From contig NZ_CP071869.1 of NCBI RefSeq assembly GCF_017569185.1, positions 1,788,001-1,852,000 on the forward strand: a DNA stretch of 64,000 nt, in the 5' to 3' direction. Below, piece by piece: positions 26,471 to 35,852 of this stretch. The translations under genes and the position numbers were made by a program. Every line of letters starts with the position of its first letter. The stretch's first letter is position 1. The notes beneath the pieces are model-generated. The model made no database searches. It was not told the DNA's origin and was given only the letters and a program-made list of their open reading frames with translations. This DNA is from Polaribacter cellanae. GTDB lineage: Bacteria > Bacteroidota > Bacteroidia > Flavobacteriales > Flavobacteriaceae.

Positions 26471-26666
26471 TGGTAACAATGTATAAAAAACATAGGGCGT
26501 TTGTGCTGAATCGAAAGTTCTGTGAATATTAACAAAGTCCGCTAAATATAAAATTTGGCATTTATAGCAGAAAAGATAAAAGCAAAATATTTATATTTAG
26601 CTAAGTTATAAACCGAAACGAAAGTGCTTATCACCTGCCCTACGTTTCTTATACTGAACGTTAGCT
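26471..26666 (+). other. attC site (type iii, long)
   Basis: 196 bases, ends TGGTAAC ... GTTAGCT. Arms GTATAAAAAACATAGGGC / GCCCTACGTTTCTTATAC are clear, and the centre is a long AT-rich stem. The cassette start GTTACCAGC matches the end GCTGGTAAC. Confidence 0.75.
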
Positions 26667-27153
26667 TTAATGCTCAGGACATTGCAAAACCGAAAATTTC
26701 AGGTTTAAATCAAAAGTCATTTAAAGCGGAATTTAAAAATAAAATGTGGAATATTGAGCTGAATAATCACTCAAACTCTGAATTGAATTGCGTCTGACTT
26801 TTTAGCTCGTTTGCGGAATCGAAAACTGAATTGAAAAGCGGAATTTCACTCAATCAGAATTTAGCAAGTTGCGGAATTGCTCACTCGAAATCTGAATTAA
26901 AAATATAGCGGAATTTGAGCAAGTTTGCGGAATGAAAGTAGAGCTGAATAAAAAATAAAATGCGGAATTAAAAAGCCGACCGAAATATAATATTGACCAA
27001 AAAATAAACGGACAAAAAAGCACTAAAGCTAACAAAGTATAAAAATAATTGCTAATTTTAGCTTAACCAAAGGTAGTTGCAATTTTGCACACTTCTGAAT
27101 TTCATGCTGAAATTCCTCGCGCGCAAAACCGCAACTATTCTTATACAAACACG
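26661..27153 (+). mobile_element. ORF-less cassette C (copy 1), type-i attC
   Basis: Family C is 493 bp in every intact copy, starting GTTAGCTTTA and ending TAAAGCTAAC. The body is built of recurring words: GCGGAATTT, ACTCAAACTCTGAATTG, GAGCAAGTTTG, GAGCTGAATA. No frame longer than about 60 codons is conserved. attC 27027-27159. This copy reads GCTCAGGAC near its start, as does the one at 55798. Confidence 0.8.
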
Positions 27154-27646
27154 TTAGCTTTAATGCTCGGGACATTGCAAAACCGAAAATTTCAGGTTTA
27201 AATCAAAAGTCATTTAAAGCAGAATTTAAAAATAAAATGCGGAATATTGAGCTGAATAATTACTCAAACTCTGAATTGAATTGCGTCTGACTTTTTAGCT
27301 CGTTTGCGGAATCGAAAACTGAATTGAAAAGCGGAATTTCACTCAATCGGAATTTAGCAAGTTGCGGAATTGTCCACTCAAAATCTGAACTAAAAATATT
27401 GCGGAATTTGAGCAAGTTTACGGAATAAAAGTCGAGCTGAATAAAAAATAAAATGCGGAATTAAAAAGCCGACCGAAATATAATATTGACTAAAAAATAA
27501 ACGGACAAAAAAGCACTAAAGCTAACAAAGTATAAAAATAATTGCTAATTTTAGCCAAACCGAAAGTAGTTGCAATTTTGCACACTTCTGAATTTCATGC
27601 TGAAATTCCTCGCGCACAAAACCGCAACTATTCTTATACAAAAACG
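27154..27646 (+). mobile_element. ORF-less cassette C (copy 2), type-i attC
   Basis: 493 bp; attC 27520-27652. In tandem with copy 1. Reads GCTCGGGAC near its start. Confidence 0.8.
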
Positions 27647-28097
27647 TTAGCAAATATTGTTCTCACTCAAACGCTGAAAAATAGTGAATTAAAACTAATC
27701 AGTTTTATTGCAAAAAAGGAATTTCAAAATGCTGAGCACTCGCTCGCTCGTAAGATTTTGCGTGGGAATTTACTCAAATGTGGAATTATAAAACGTGAGA
27801 ATTTTCTCAAACTCGAAAAACCAAAATTGCGGAATTTCCAATCAATCGTGAAATTGAGCAAGTTTGAGAAATTGAGCAGAAAATGAAAAATATAAATTAC
27901 GGAATTCTTACTCAAAAGCTGAGTTTTAGGATTTAATTAATAAACTAAGGAGAATGAAAAAAACAACATTTGCTAACAACGCATAAAAATAATTGCTACT
28001 TTTAGCTTAACCAAAGGTAGTTGCAATTTTGCACACTTCTGAATTTCATGCTGAAATTCCTCACGCACAAAATCGCAACTATTCTTATACAAAAACG
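27647..28097 (+). mobile_element. ORF-less cassette A (copy 3), type-i attC
   Basis: 451 bp; attC 27971-28103. Carries CACTCGCTCG and ends ATTTGCTAAC. Confidence 0.8.
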
Positions 28098-28547
28098 TTA
28101 GCAAATATTGTTCTCACTCAAACGCTGAAAAATAGTGAATTAAAACTAATCGGTTTTATCACAAAAAAGGAATTTCAAAATGCTGAGCACTCGCTCGCTC
28201 GTAAGATTTTGCGTGAGAATTTACTCAAATGTGGAATTATAAAACGTGAGAATTTTCTTAAACTCGAAAAACCAAAATTGCAGAATTTTCAAGGAATCGT
28301 GAAATTGAGCAAGTTTTAGAAATTGAGCAGAAAATAAAAAATATAAATTGCGGAATTCTTACTCAAAAGCTGAATTTTGGGATTTAATTAATGAATAAAG
28401 GAGAATGAAAAAAACAACATTTGCTAACAACGCATAAAAATAATTGCTATTTTAGCTAAACCAAAAGCAGTTGCAATTTTGCACACTTCTGAATTTCATG
28501 CTGAAATTCCTCGCGCACAAAATCGCAACTATTCTTATACAAAACCG
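28098..28547 (+). mobile_element. ORF-less cassette A (copy 4), type-i attC
   Basis: 450 bp; attC 28422-28553. In tandem with copy 3. Its plus frame is cut short by a TAG near 28317, one of the differences arguing against coding. Confidence 0.8.
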
Positions 28548-28581
28548 TTGTGCAACATATAAAACGAACCGCAGAAAACGA

Positions 28582-28980
28582 ATGAAAATTTACGGAAAAT
28601 GTAAAAATTGTAAAAATGAAATTGGATATTCAACAAGTGCGAATACAAGAGTTGAATTTGCAATGCAAGATGGAGAAAATAAAACTCTGAATTGTAAAAA
28701 TTGCGGAACAATAACAAAATTTCACGTTGACCAATTATTCACGAAAGAATCAAAAGTTGCTAAAATTGGAGCTGGATTAATTTTGTTAATTGGAACTCCT
28801 TTGATGTTCTTATTCGTAAATCCAATATTTAATGGAAGTCGGAATCATTACATAATATATATTATTGGTGGATTTTTACTTGTTCCTATAATTGCATATG
28901 GAATTATACAAAAACAAGACCGAACAAGAGTGAACTCGTTCAATAGAAACAAACTAAAAGGTAGAATTCATAATATTTAA
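28582..28980 (+). CDS. Zinc-ribbon plus two-helix membrane protein
   Basis: 132 residues from the ATG giving MKIYGKCKNCKNEIGY. An N-terminal CxxC pair (CKNC, residues 7-10) and a second one (CKNCGT, about 38-43) form a predicted zinc ribbon. Two transmembrane helices follow (IGAGLILLIGTPLMFLFV and YIIYIIGGFLLVPIIAYGII) and then a basic tail. No named family. A longer ORF to 28471 only reads attC. The next gene starts 4 bases after its stop, so the pair is one transcription and probably one functional unit. Confidence 0.7.
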   Translation: MKIYGKCKNCKNEIGYSTSANTRVEFAMQDGENKTLNCKNCGTITKFHVDQLFTKESKVAKIGAGLILLIGTPLMFLFVNPIFNGSRNHYIIYIIGGFLLVPIIAYGIIQKQDRTRVNSFNRNKLKGRIHNI

Positions 28981-28984
28981 GATT

Positions 28985-29302
28985 TTGAAACCAATTTTAT
29001 TTTACATTATTGTCGGAATTTTATTTTTAATGATTCCTTTATCTGGAATCGGAATTTTAGGAACAATGATTACCGAAAAATATCAAGTTAATCACGAAAG
29101 GACATTTTTGGAAATAGATTCTAATAAATTATCTGAAAGAGAAATTAGAGAAAAAACGAAAGAAATTAACGATATTGAAAACAATGTTAAGCGACAAAAA
29201 TTATTTATGTTTGGAATCGCAGGAATTGGACTAATTTCGGGAATAATGTTATTGAGAAATAAAAAGAAAATATTAAAAAATACGTTGCACAACACCGTGT
29301 AA
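28985..29302 (+). CDS. Small membrane protein with central coiled coil
   Basis: 105 residues from a TTG. Two transmembrane helices (FYIIVGILFLMIPLSGIGILG near 5-25 and LFMFGIAGIGLISGIMLL near 72-90) flank a charged, coiled-coil-prone segment (SEREIREKTKEINDIENN). The C-terminus LHNTV and the stop TAA are encoded by the attC. It is the second gene of a two-gene cassette with the zinc-ribbon membrane protein and may form a complex with it. Function unknown. Confidence 0.65.
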   Translation: MKPILFYIIVGILFLMIPLSGIGILGTMITEKYQVNHERTFLEIDSNKLSEREIREKTKEINDIENNVKRQKLFMFGIAGIGLISGIMLLRNKKKILKNTLHNTV

Positions 29303-29420
29303 AAAAAATTGCTGGTAAAAGCCAACTTACGAAAATCCTCGCGGATTTTCTTGGTTTGTGTTTTATTTAGTAACTTTATTGCTAAATCAACGCAACTTTC
29401 CATACACAAACACGTTAGCA
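29287..29420 (+). other. attC site (type ii) overlapping a gene 3' end
   Basis: Ends GCACAAC ... GTTAGCA. Hairpin GAAAATCCTCGCGGATTTTC. Stop codon TAA of the upstream gene at 29300-29302 lies in the outer stem. The cassette start is GTTGTGCAAC and the end GTTGCACAAC. Confidence 0.8.
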
Positions 29421-29864
29421 AATATTGTTCTCACTCAAACGCTGAAAAATAGTGAATTAAAACTAATCGGTTTTATCACAAAAAAGGAATTTCAAAATGC
29501 TGAGCACTCTCTCGCTCGTAAGATTTTGCGTGGGAATATACTCAAATGTGGAATTATAAAACGTGAGAATTTTCTTAAACTCTAAAAACCAAAATTGCGG
29601 AATTTCCAATCAATCGTGAAATTTAGAAAGTTTGAGAAATTGAGCAGAAAATGAAAAATATAAATTGCGGAATTCTTACTCAAAAGCTGAGTTTTAGGAT
29701 TTAATTAATGAACTAAGGAGAATGAAAAAAACAACATTTGCTAACAACGCATAAAAATAATTGCTATTTTAGCTTAACCAAAGGTCGTTGCAATTTTGCA
29801 CACTTCTGAATTTCATGCTGAAATTCCTCGCGCACAAAACCGCAACTATTCTTATACAAACACG
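29415..29864 (+). mobile_element. ORF-less cassette A (copy 5), type-i attC
   Basis: 450 bp; attC 29739-29870. An in-frame TAA (CTCTAAAAACC near 29580) interrupts the frame that is open in other copies. Confidence 0.8.
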
Positions 29865-30031
29865 TTGTGCATAATGCGAAAATCGTGCTAAAATTGAACA
29901 TTTGAACTAAAAACGCCAACGCTCAAACAGCACATTTATTTTTTGCCAAAGCGGAAAGCCAACACTTAAAAAAATAAAAGAGCTGTTTTTTGCCAACGCT
30001 CGGAAATAATTATCTTAGACACAAAAAAAGA
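29865..30031 (+). other. Leader of the Wadjet-like cassette (shared shell)
   Basis: About the first 85 bases closely match the leader at 35622-35707 of the restriction cassette (both begin GTTGTGCATAATGCGAAA and contain ACTAAAAACGCCAACGCTCA). Beyond that the two differ. The word GCCAACGCT or a close variant recurs several times in the leaders and trailers of both cassettes. No ORF. Confidence 0.7.
29989..30018 (+). promoter_or_regulatory. Candidate promoter of the Wadjet-like operon
   Basis: TTTG at 29989-29992 and TATCTTAG at 30011-30018 are 18 bases apart, fitting the Bacteroidetes -33 TTTG / -7 TAnnTTTG arrangement. The ATG of the SMC gene follows at 30032, giving a very short leader. Confidence 0.5.
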
Positions 30032-32758
30032 ATGCTGAACAAAATCATTATTATTAACTCTGAATTATATTCAAAAGCAAGTATTCAGATTGGAGAAAAC
30101 TCAAGCATTCAAATTACCGCAGAAAATAATGTTGGAAAAAGTTCTTTCATAAACACACTAAACTTTCTTTACATAACTGACAATGAGCAAATGAGATTTG
30201 AAGATGATAGAAAACTATCTGACTCAATGAAACATTATTTTGATGGGACAAGTTTACATAGCTATATCATTTTTGAAATTTTTAAAAACGGATATTATAA
30301 TATTCTTGTTAAGGCTACACCTGAAAATTCAATCGAATATTATAAAATAATTGGAGAATTTGATGAAGACTGCTTTATTGAGAAAAGCAATCAAGGGTTC
30401 AAAGCTCGTAGATGGAATGAGGCTCTACAAAAGCTAACTCTAAAAAATGCAACAGAACCACCAATAAAATTAACAAACGAAGAACTTTATAATCTGGTTT
30501 ACAATTCTGACAAAAACAAAAATCCAGTAGTTTGGTTAAAGAAAGAAGTTAAACGAAATGGACGTAAATCATTTTCCAATAGTTTTACAGACATTTATAG
30601 ACATTTAATAAGAACAAGTGCTATCAATGAAAAATCGTTTAAATCTGCACTTCTGATTGCGGATGGCCAACAGCATATACCTTTAAATGTTCTTTCAAGT
30701 TCAAGCTTTGAGAAAATTGATGAATTTGAGAGAAAGAAAATCCAATTACAAAACTTAGTAGCTATAAAACCTGAATTTGAAAAACTCAAAATCCTTAATG
30801 ACGATTTTGTAAGTCAAGAATTGATTTTGGGTAAACTAAAACATACTTTTTTTAAAAACTTCAACAAGTCAGAAAAAGAAATTTCTTCACAAGTAAGTGA
30901 TACAAGTGAATTATCGATGTCGATAGCTAAACTTCAAAAGAAAATAGATACAACTTTAAAAGAAGAAAGAGATAAATTAGTAGCTGAAAAAACAACAGCT
31001 AACAATAGAATAAGTGATTTAACCAATGAAAATAAAGATATAAAAACAGTAATTGATGAAGTTCAAGATTATGAACCAAAAGAAGATAATCTCTTGTATC
31101 AAGGTCTCAAAACTAAAGTTGTTGAAGAAACAACAATACGCGAAGAATTAGTTTCCAAATTAAATCAACTGAAACGAAGTCAATTTACTAAAAATGAAAT
31201 TGAGTCTTCTATTCGAAAACTTACCAAAGATATTGGCAGAAAGAAAAACTCAGTTTCTGATTTTGATAATTTGCTTTACCAAAATATTTCCAAAGACGAA
31301 GATGTAGTAAGGAAGGTTTATAGCTATTTAGATAACCAAGTTGCAAATCTTGATAAAAGTAAAATAATTAAAACCATATCAAAAGCTGACTTACCAATGT
31401 CATTTTTTGATGGTCTAATTGACGTTTCGAGTTTAGAACTCGACAATGAATTACCAACTATAAAAACACTTCAAGATGAAATTATCTTGTTGGATAAAGA
31501 ATTAAAAGAAAAAGAGTCTCAACTTAAAATAATTAAAGACCGTAATGGTGTCCAAAATCAAGTAAATACATTAAAACAATCTATAGATAAAACTCAAAGC
31601 CTTATTGACAAAGTTGAGAAGAAACCTGAACTTGAAACTTTATATAAGAAAAATGAAGAACTCATTGTCGCGAAAGGAAAAGAAGTAGAGAAAACAGATG
31701 AGAAAATCACTAAAAAGGACGAAGAGATAAATTCTATAAAATTAGAATTAGATGGCAAGAAGATTGAAAAAAATAAGCTGATTAAAAAACTAAGTGATTA
31801 TAAAGAACAATATAATGCAATAACTGGATATGATGATATCTATGAACTTGAAGAAGAACTAAAAAAACCTTTTGATGAAATATTTTCTGATTTTGAGAAA
31901 ACGTATCGAACTTTTAGGAACACACGTGAAAATCGTCAAAAGTCTAAAGATAGTATCAATCTAAAGTTAAACAAGGATATTCAAGATATAAAAACCTTTA
32001 TTAGAGAAGTTGACGAAGAAATCATAAATATACCTCAGACAACTCGTATAATCGATACGCTCTTAGATACTCTCTCACACGAAATTGGAAGTCCAACTGA
32101 TTCATTTCTAACACAATTTGAGCATTTTAAAACATTCGTTTACAAAAGTTATAATCGGAAATTAGCTGAATATCCTATATCAAACATTCAAGATGTAAAG
32201 GTAAAAATCAATGAAAACAAAGATTTGATAGAAGATTTAAAGAAAATATCAAATCTAAAATTCTCTGACGGTCTTGATTTTGATAACGCTTACGAGGAAA
32301 GCAGAATCGCTTTAAAAAGACAATTAGAAACCAATCAGGGAAAATCAATTGATATAGTTGATTTATTCAAAATTAGTGTTGAGATAACTAAAGCTACCGG
32401 CAAGAAAGAAGAAATTGACCTCTCAAAACAAGTACAATCTAGAGGAACAAATATTGTTTTAAAGTTGTATTTATTTTTAAACATACTTAAAGAATTAGTC
32501 CATAGTAACGAACAAAACAAAGTCATTATATATGTTGATGAATTAGATGCAATCGGTCAAAAGAACGTTAAGCATCTAATTCAATTTTGTAAGGTAAATC
32601 ATTTTGTTCCTGTATTTGCAGCACCAAGAAAAGTTGAGGGAATTCAAAAATATTATATGATTAAGGAACCTTCAACCTTAAACAACAAAACGCAAAAAAG
32701 AAAAATTTCATTTGGAGAATTACAATCATTTCCAGTAAAATACAGAGATGCAGAATAA
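30032..32758 (+). CDS. SMC-like ATPase of a Wadjet/Mks-like system (JetC-like)
   Basis: 908 residues. Walker A-type NNVGKSS at 32-38 near the N-terminus, a long coiled-coil middle (about 240-690), an ABC-signature-like SRGTNIVLKL near 800, and Walker B IIYVDELD at about 832-839. This split-ATPase plan with a coiled coil is the SMC/MukB/MksB plan. The downstream Toprim, kleisin-like and KITE-like genes identify it as the SMC subunit of a Wadjet-type plasmid-defence condensin. It is shorter than most JetC proteins. The ATG at 30032 is preferred to an upstream TTG at 29990 because it begins just before the first ATPase strand (KIIIINSELY). Confidence 0.78.
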   Translation: MLNKIIIINSELYSKASIQIGENSSIQITAENNVGKSSFINTLNFLYITDNEQMRFEDDRKLSDSMKHYFDGTSLHSYIIFEIFKNGYYNILVKATPENSIEYYKIIGEFDEDCFIEKSNQGFKARRWNEALQKLTLKNATEPPIKLTNEELYNLVYNSDKNKNPVVWLKKEVKRNGRKSFSNSFTDIYRHLIRTSAINEKSFKSALLIADGQQHIPLNVLSSSSFEKIDEFERKKIQLQNLVAIKPEFEKLKILNDDFVSQELILGKLKHTFFKNFNKSEKEISSQVSDTSELSMSIAKLQKKIDTTLKEERDKLVAEKTTANNRISDLTNENKDIKTVIDEVQDYEPKEDNLLYQGLKTKVVEETTIREELVSKLNQLKRSQFTKNEIESSIRKLTKDIGRKKNSVSDFDNLLYQNISKDEDVVRKVYSYLDNQVANLDKSKIIKTISKADLPMSFFDGLIDVSSLELDNELPTIKTLQDEIILLDKELKEKESQLKIIKDRNGVQNQVNTLKQSIDKTQSLIDKVEKKPELETLYKKNEELIVAKGKEVEKTDEKITKKDEEINSIKLELDGKKIEKNKLIKKLSDYKEQYNAITGYDDIYELEEELKKPFDEIFSDFEKTYRTFRNTRENRQKSKDSINLKLNKDIQDIKTFIREVDEEIINIPQTTRIIDTLLDTLSHEIGSPTDSFLTQFEHFKTFVYKSYNRKLAEYPISNIQDVKVKINENKDLIEDLKKISNLKFSDGLDFDNAYEESRIALKRQLETNQGKSIDIVDLFKISVEITKATGKKEEIDLSKQVQSRGTNIVLKLYLFLNILKELVHSNEQNKVIIYVDELDAIGQKNVKHLIQFCKVNHFVPVFAAPRKVEGIQKYYMIKEPSTLNNKTQKRKISFGELQSFPVKYRDAE

Positions 32759-33563
32759 AACATTTTATAATTTCTTGAGTAAGATTATAAGCGAAGAAAG
32801 ATTAAACTCTTCATCGGTTGCTCAATCTGTTAAAAAAAGTGGCGATTTTAAAACTCTATTAACTTGTGGTTTTATTGAATATCAAAAAGCTGTTTCTGGA
32901 GGAGGCAGTTATGTTGTAAAGAATAATCAAAAATTGAAAAATTATTTCAATGATAAGTTTCCAAAGCAATTACACGACAGTTTTACAGCTGATGCAAATG
33001 TCGGAACATTTAAAAATACAAAAATAGGCAAACGAGTTAGTCAGAATGTTATTTTGGTAAGAGGTTTCAAAAATATCCAAATAAACGATGAAATTGTAAA
33101 CTTAGGAAAGTATACAAAAGATTTCGGCACTTTTTCGGCTCAGGTAAATACAATAAAAACAGACAAAATATGTATAGTTGAAAACCTCGATTCATTTCTT
33201 CAAGCAGAAAAAGTTATAGATAATATTTTCGTCTTTATTCATCCTTATGGTGGTTTAAGCAAATCTGTTGTAGAGAAATTGATTGTCAATGAATTATGGG
33301 TTTTTCCCGACTACGATTACAAAGGGTTGCAAAACTATATAAAGGTAAAAAGTATATTTCCTGACTCACAATTATATTACCCAAAGGATTACGAAAATCT
33401 TTTCAAAAAATATTCAAGAAGTATAAAAACAAAGAATGGAAAAGAACAAAATCCTCATAAAACAGTTCAAGAATCTAAAGACCCTTTGGTTTGTAAAATA
33501 AAAACTGACATATATAAAACAAAGCGATTTTTAGAACAACAAGCCCTTTTTCAAAATGATTAA
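32748..33563 (+). CDS. Toprim nuclease subunit (JetD-like)
   Basis: 271 residues. The C-terminal half has the Toprim signature: IVENLDSF with Glu145, a GGL turn (HPYGGLSKSV) and VFPDYDYKGL with Asp188 and Asp190, matching the E ... DxD metal-binding acids of JetD (DUF2220-type). The N-terminal half resembles a winged-helix region. In Wadjet, JetD nicks or cuts circular DNA that the SMC complex has reeled in. It overlaps the SMC gene by 11 bp, so translation is coupled. The acids needed for cleavage are present. Confidence 0.75.
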   Translation: MQNKTFYNFLSKIISEERLNSSSVAQSVKKSGDFKTLLTCGFIEYQKAVSGGGSYVVKNNQKLKNYFNDKFPKQLHDSFTADANVGTFKNTKIGKRVSQNVILVRGFKNIQINDEIVNLGKYTKDFGTFSAQVNTIKTDKICIVENLDSFLQAEKVIDNIFVFIHPYGGLSKSVVEKLIVNELWVFPDYDYKGLQNYIKVKSIFPDSQLYYPKDYENLFKKYSRSIKTKNGKEQNPHKTVQESKDPLVCKIKTDIYKTKRFLEQQALFQND

Positions 33564-34785
33564 ATTATCTGGTAAACAAATATTAGTTTTTTTACAAGTT
33601 CATTATGAGTTTGTAAAAGAAATCTTTGATGTGAGTAAACCAGATTTCATTTTGGATTCAGATACTTTAACTAAATACATTGAGGAGTACAATTTAAATC
33701 ACGAAAGAAAAATATCAATTACAAAGCTAATCGATGTCAAATTTTGTCGTCAATTACCAACTAAAGATTTTAAGATTAATAGAAGTTATATTGATTTTTT
33801 ACAATTTTTATTTGACGATTTTACTTTAGATTTACCAGAAACACTAAAAGAAAGATATAAAACAATTTTTGAGTTGTTTTCAAAGCTCAAAACAGCTGAT
33901 AAGACGAGTAAAACTGTTGTTTTAATTACAAATATTATTAATGTCATCGATGTTTTTCTAAACGATATTCATAGACAAACCCAACGTCTTTTAATAGATA
34001 CAGAGTCTCTTAAAGTTAACGCAAATGAATTTTCTGATTTATCAAAACGATTAGAAAAAGCTATATTTTGGATTGATGAATATATTGAGCCATTAAATAA
34101 AATTCTTGAGAAAGGACATCCTGAATCTTTTTATTCTGCAATAGTTGAAATTCAGAGCTACACGAGTGAAAAAAGATATGTGGCAGAAACTTATAAGTTA
34201 AAAAGAGAATATGCGAAATTGTATGCATCTGCATTATACGCAAGAACTGAATTAGACCAAAATTTACAAAAGCTAACAAGAGAGCTTAAACCATTACTTG
34301 ATAGAATTAAAAGTGATTCAATAATACTAAGCGGTTTTTATCATTTTGTAGAAAACATAGATTATCCTGAAAGATATATTATCCCTATTCCTCACCCAAT
34401 CAAAAAAACAAAAGGCAATCCAATTTTTAAGAAATTTGATAGTGAGGCACAATTTTACGTTGACCAGTTTAACTATAAAACTGCTGACACGTTTTACGTA
34501 GAACAAGTTGAAGATTTAGAATGGTTGCCAGATTCTACATATTTCAAAGAACAGTTATTGAAAGAGAAAGGTGTATCTGATTTTTATAAATGGTGCTTTG
34601 ATATTTTAAAGCAACACACGCAAGAAATTACATTATCAAAGTATTTTACTATTACTAATTTATTACTTGAAGAAGATTTAGCTGTTGATTACAATAGCGA
34701 TGAGAGAAACGAAATTATATTAGATGATGCCATACTTATGATGCCAAAAGTTAAAATATATGAGAGAATATCCAACAAAACATAG
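33556..34785 (+). CDS. Kleisin-like subunit (JetA/MksF-like)
   Basis: 409 residues, mostly helical, with an N-terminal winged-helix-like region (IEEYNLNHERKISITKLIDVKF), a long helical middle and an acidic C-terminus (LLEEDLAVDYNSDERNEIILDDAI). I identify it by length, helical character and position rather than by a sharp motif: Mks and Wadjet systems need a kleisin of about this size. It overlaps the Toprim gene by 8 bp and the next gene by 26 bp. Moderately sure; a structural comparison would settle it. Confidence 0.6.
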   Translation: MIKLSGKQILVFLQVHYEFVKEIFDVSKPDFILDSDTLTKYIEEYNLNHERKISITKLIDVKFCRQLPTKDFKINRSYIDFLQFLFDDFTLDLPETLKERYKTIFELFSKLKTADKTSKTVVLITNIINVIDVFLNDIHRQTQRLLIDTESLKVNANEFSDLSKRLEKAIFWIDEYIEPLNKILEKGHPESFYSAIVEIQSYTSEKRYVAETYKLKREYAKLYASALYARTELDQNLQKLTRELKPLLDRIKSDSIILSGFYHFVENIDYPERYIIPIPHPIKKTKGNPIFKKFDSEAQFYVDQFNYKTADTFYVEQVEDLEWLPDSTYFKEQLLKEKGVSDFYKWCFDILKQHTQEITLSKYFTITNLLLEEDLAVDYNSDERNEIILDDAILMMPKVKIYERISNKT

Positions 34786-35287
34786 AGAATTAGTTAGCTT
34801 ACTTTTAGATGGCAAATTTATGATTTACCCAAATCCTTTATTTGGAGTTTTAGTAGAGAATGATGAAGATTATATTGAGTTTTTCAAAAAATCTTATGAC
34901 TTTGACCTTATTATAGAAACTGATTTTGCTTACTTATCATCAGAAGATGTGAATGAAAAACGAACAAGGGATTTTACTTTATTTCTTGCAATACTTTCAA
35001 GAGAATTAGATTATTCGGGAAAGAATTTTAGAGAAAAAATTGAATTTGGAACTTTTGACATTCAAGAAACAGAAGAACTTTTAAGACAATCAAGCAAATG
35101 GGAAATTTTGGAGAAAACCACGGTTGCCGATTTTGAGAAGTTTATAAAAACGTGGAGAAGTAAAAATCTTTTAGAAGTTAATGGAAGTAAGTTTAAATTT
35201 ACAAAAGCAATAAAACTGTTTTTTCGGTTTGCAATGGAAATAGCAGAAGAAAAACTTAAAGAACAGAACATTTTGGAAAAAGAATAG
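34760..35287 (+). CDS. KITE-like small subunit (JetB/MksE-like)
   Basis: 175 residues beginning MREYPTKHRELVSLLLDGKFM. The segment DFTLFLAILSRELDYSGKN and the winged-helix-like C-terminal part (FEKFIKTWRSKNLLEVNGSKFKFT) fit the MksE/JetB class of KITE proteins that bind the kleisin. The 26-bp overlap with the kleisin-like gene indicates a fixed ratio of the two products. It completes a four-gene set in the order SMC, Toprim, kleisin, KITE, unlike the usual JetABCD order. Confidence 0.6.
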   Translation: MREYPTKHRELVSLLLDGKFMIYPNPLFGVLVENDEDYIEFFKKSYDFDLIIETDFAYLSSEDVNEKRTRDFTLFLAILSRELDYSGKNFREKIEFGTFDIQETEELLRQSSKWEILEKTTVADFEKFIKTWRSKNLLEVNGSKFKFTKAIKLFFRFAMEIAEEKLKEQNILEKE

Positions 35288-35429
35288 CCAACGCTCAAAG
35301 CCATACACATTAGCAATTCGCTACAGCCAACGCTACCCCAAAAATTGCAAAAGAGTATGTTTTGCCAACGCACACATTTGAACTAAATAACAAACATCGG
35401 AAAACCAAGCAGAACGTGAAAAGCACTAT
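35288..35429 (+). other. Trailer of the Wadjet-like cassette (shared shell)
   Basis: Starts GCCAACGCTCAAAGCCATAC and ends GCACTATGCACAAC. Nearly the same sequence follows the restriction genes at 40767-40907, differing by scattered substitutions. No ORF of its own. Confidence 0.7.
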
Positions 35430-35627
35430 GCACAACAATGTATATAAAACATAGCTATTAAAGGCTTTCCGGGAGGTTTTTGCTTCTTTGCTAAGTCCGC
35501 CAAATTTTTATTTTTGTATATTTAAAAATGAAAAGATAAACATAAAAAATAAAAATTCGGCTCGTGTATAATCCGAAAACAACAGCGTCTTTTTACACGC
35601 TACGTTTCATATACGGAGACGTTGTGC
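35430..35627 (+). other. attC site (type iii, long)
   Basis: 198 bases, ends GCACAAC ... GTTGTGC. Arms GTATATAAAACATAGC / GCTACGTTTCATATAC. The cassette start GTTGTGCATA matches the end TATGCACAAC exactly, so the whole 5757-bp unit is one cassette. Confidence 0.8.
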
Positions 35628-35852
35628 ATAATGCGAAAGTCGTACTAAAATTTAGCATTTGAACTAAAAACGCCAACGCTCAGTCAAGCACATTTCATTT
35701 TTTTCGTGCCTCAAAAATAAAAAGAGCTTGCCTTTTCCCAACGCCACACCACCGAAATAAATTAATCGAAATTTTTAGCTCGAAAAACAAAATCTATTGT
35801 TAAATTTGGACAATTATTGTCCTGAATAAATTTTAAGGAAAAATACTGCAAA
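35622..35852 (+). other. Leader of the restriction-modification cassette (shared shell)
   Basis: The first 85 bases match the Wadjet-like leader at 29865. From about 35710 the sequence is unique and leads into the controller promoter. No ORF. Confidence 0.7.
35805..35834 (+). promoter_or_regulatory. Promoter with embedded palindromic operator for the R-M operon
   Basis: TTTG at 35805-35808 and TAAATTTT at 35827-35834 are 18 bases apart. The spacer is mostly the perfect palindrome GGACAATTATTGTCC (35808-35822). A repressor bound there would cover the promoter. The first gene downstream encodes an HTH protein, so autoregulation in the manner of R-M controller proteins is likely. Confidence 0.65.
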
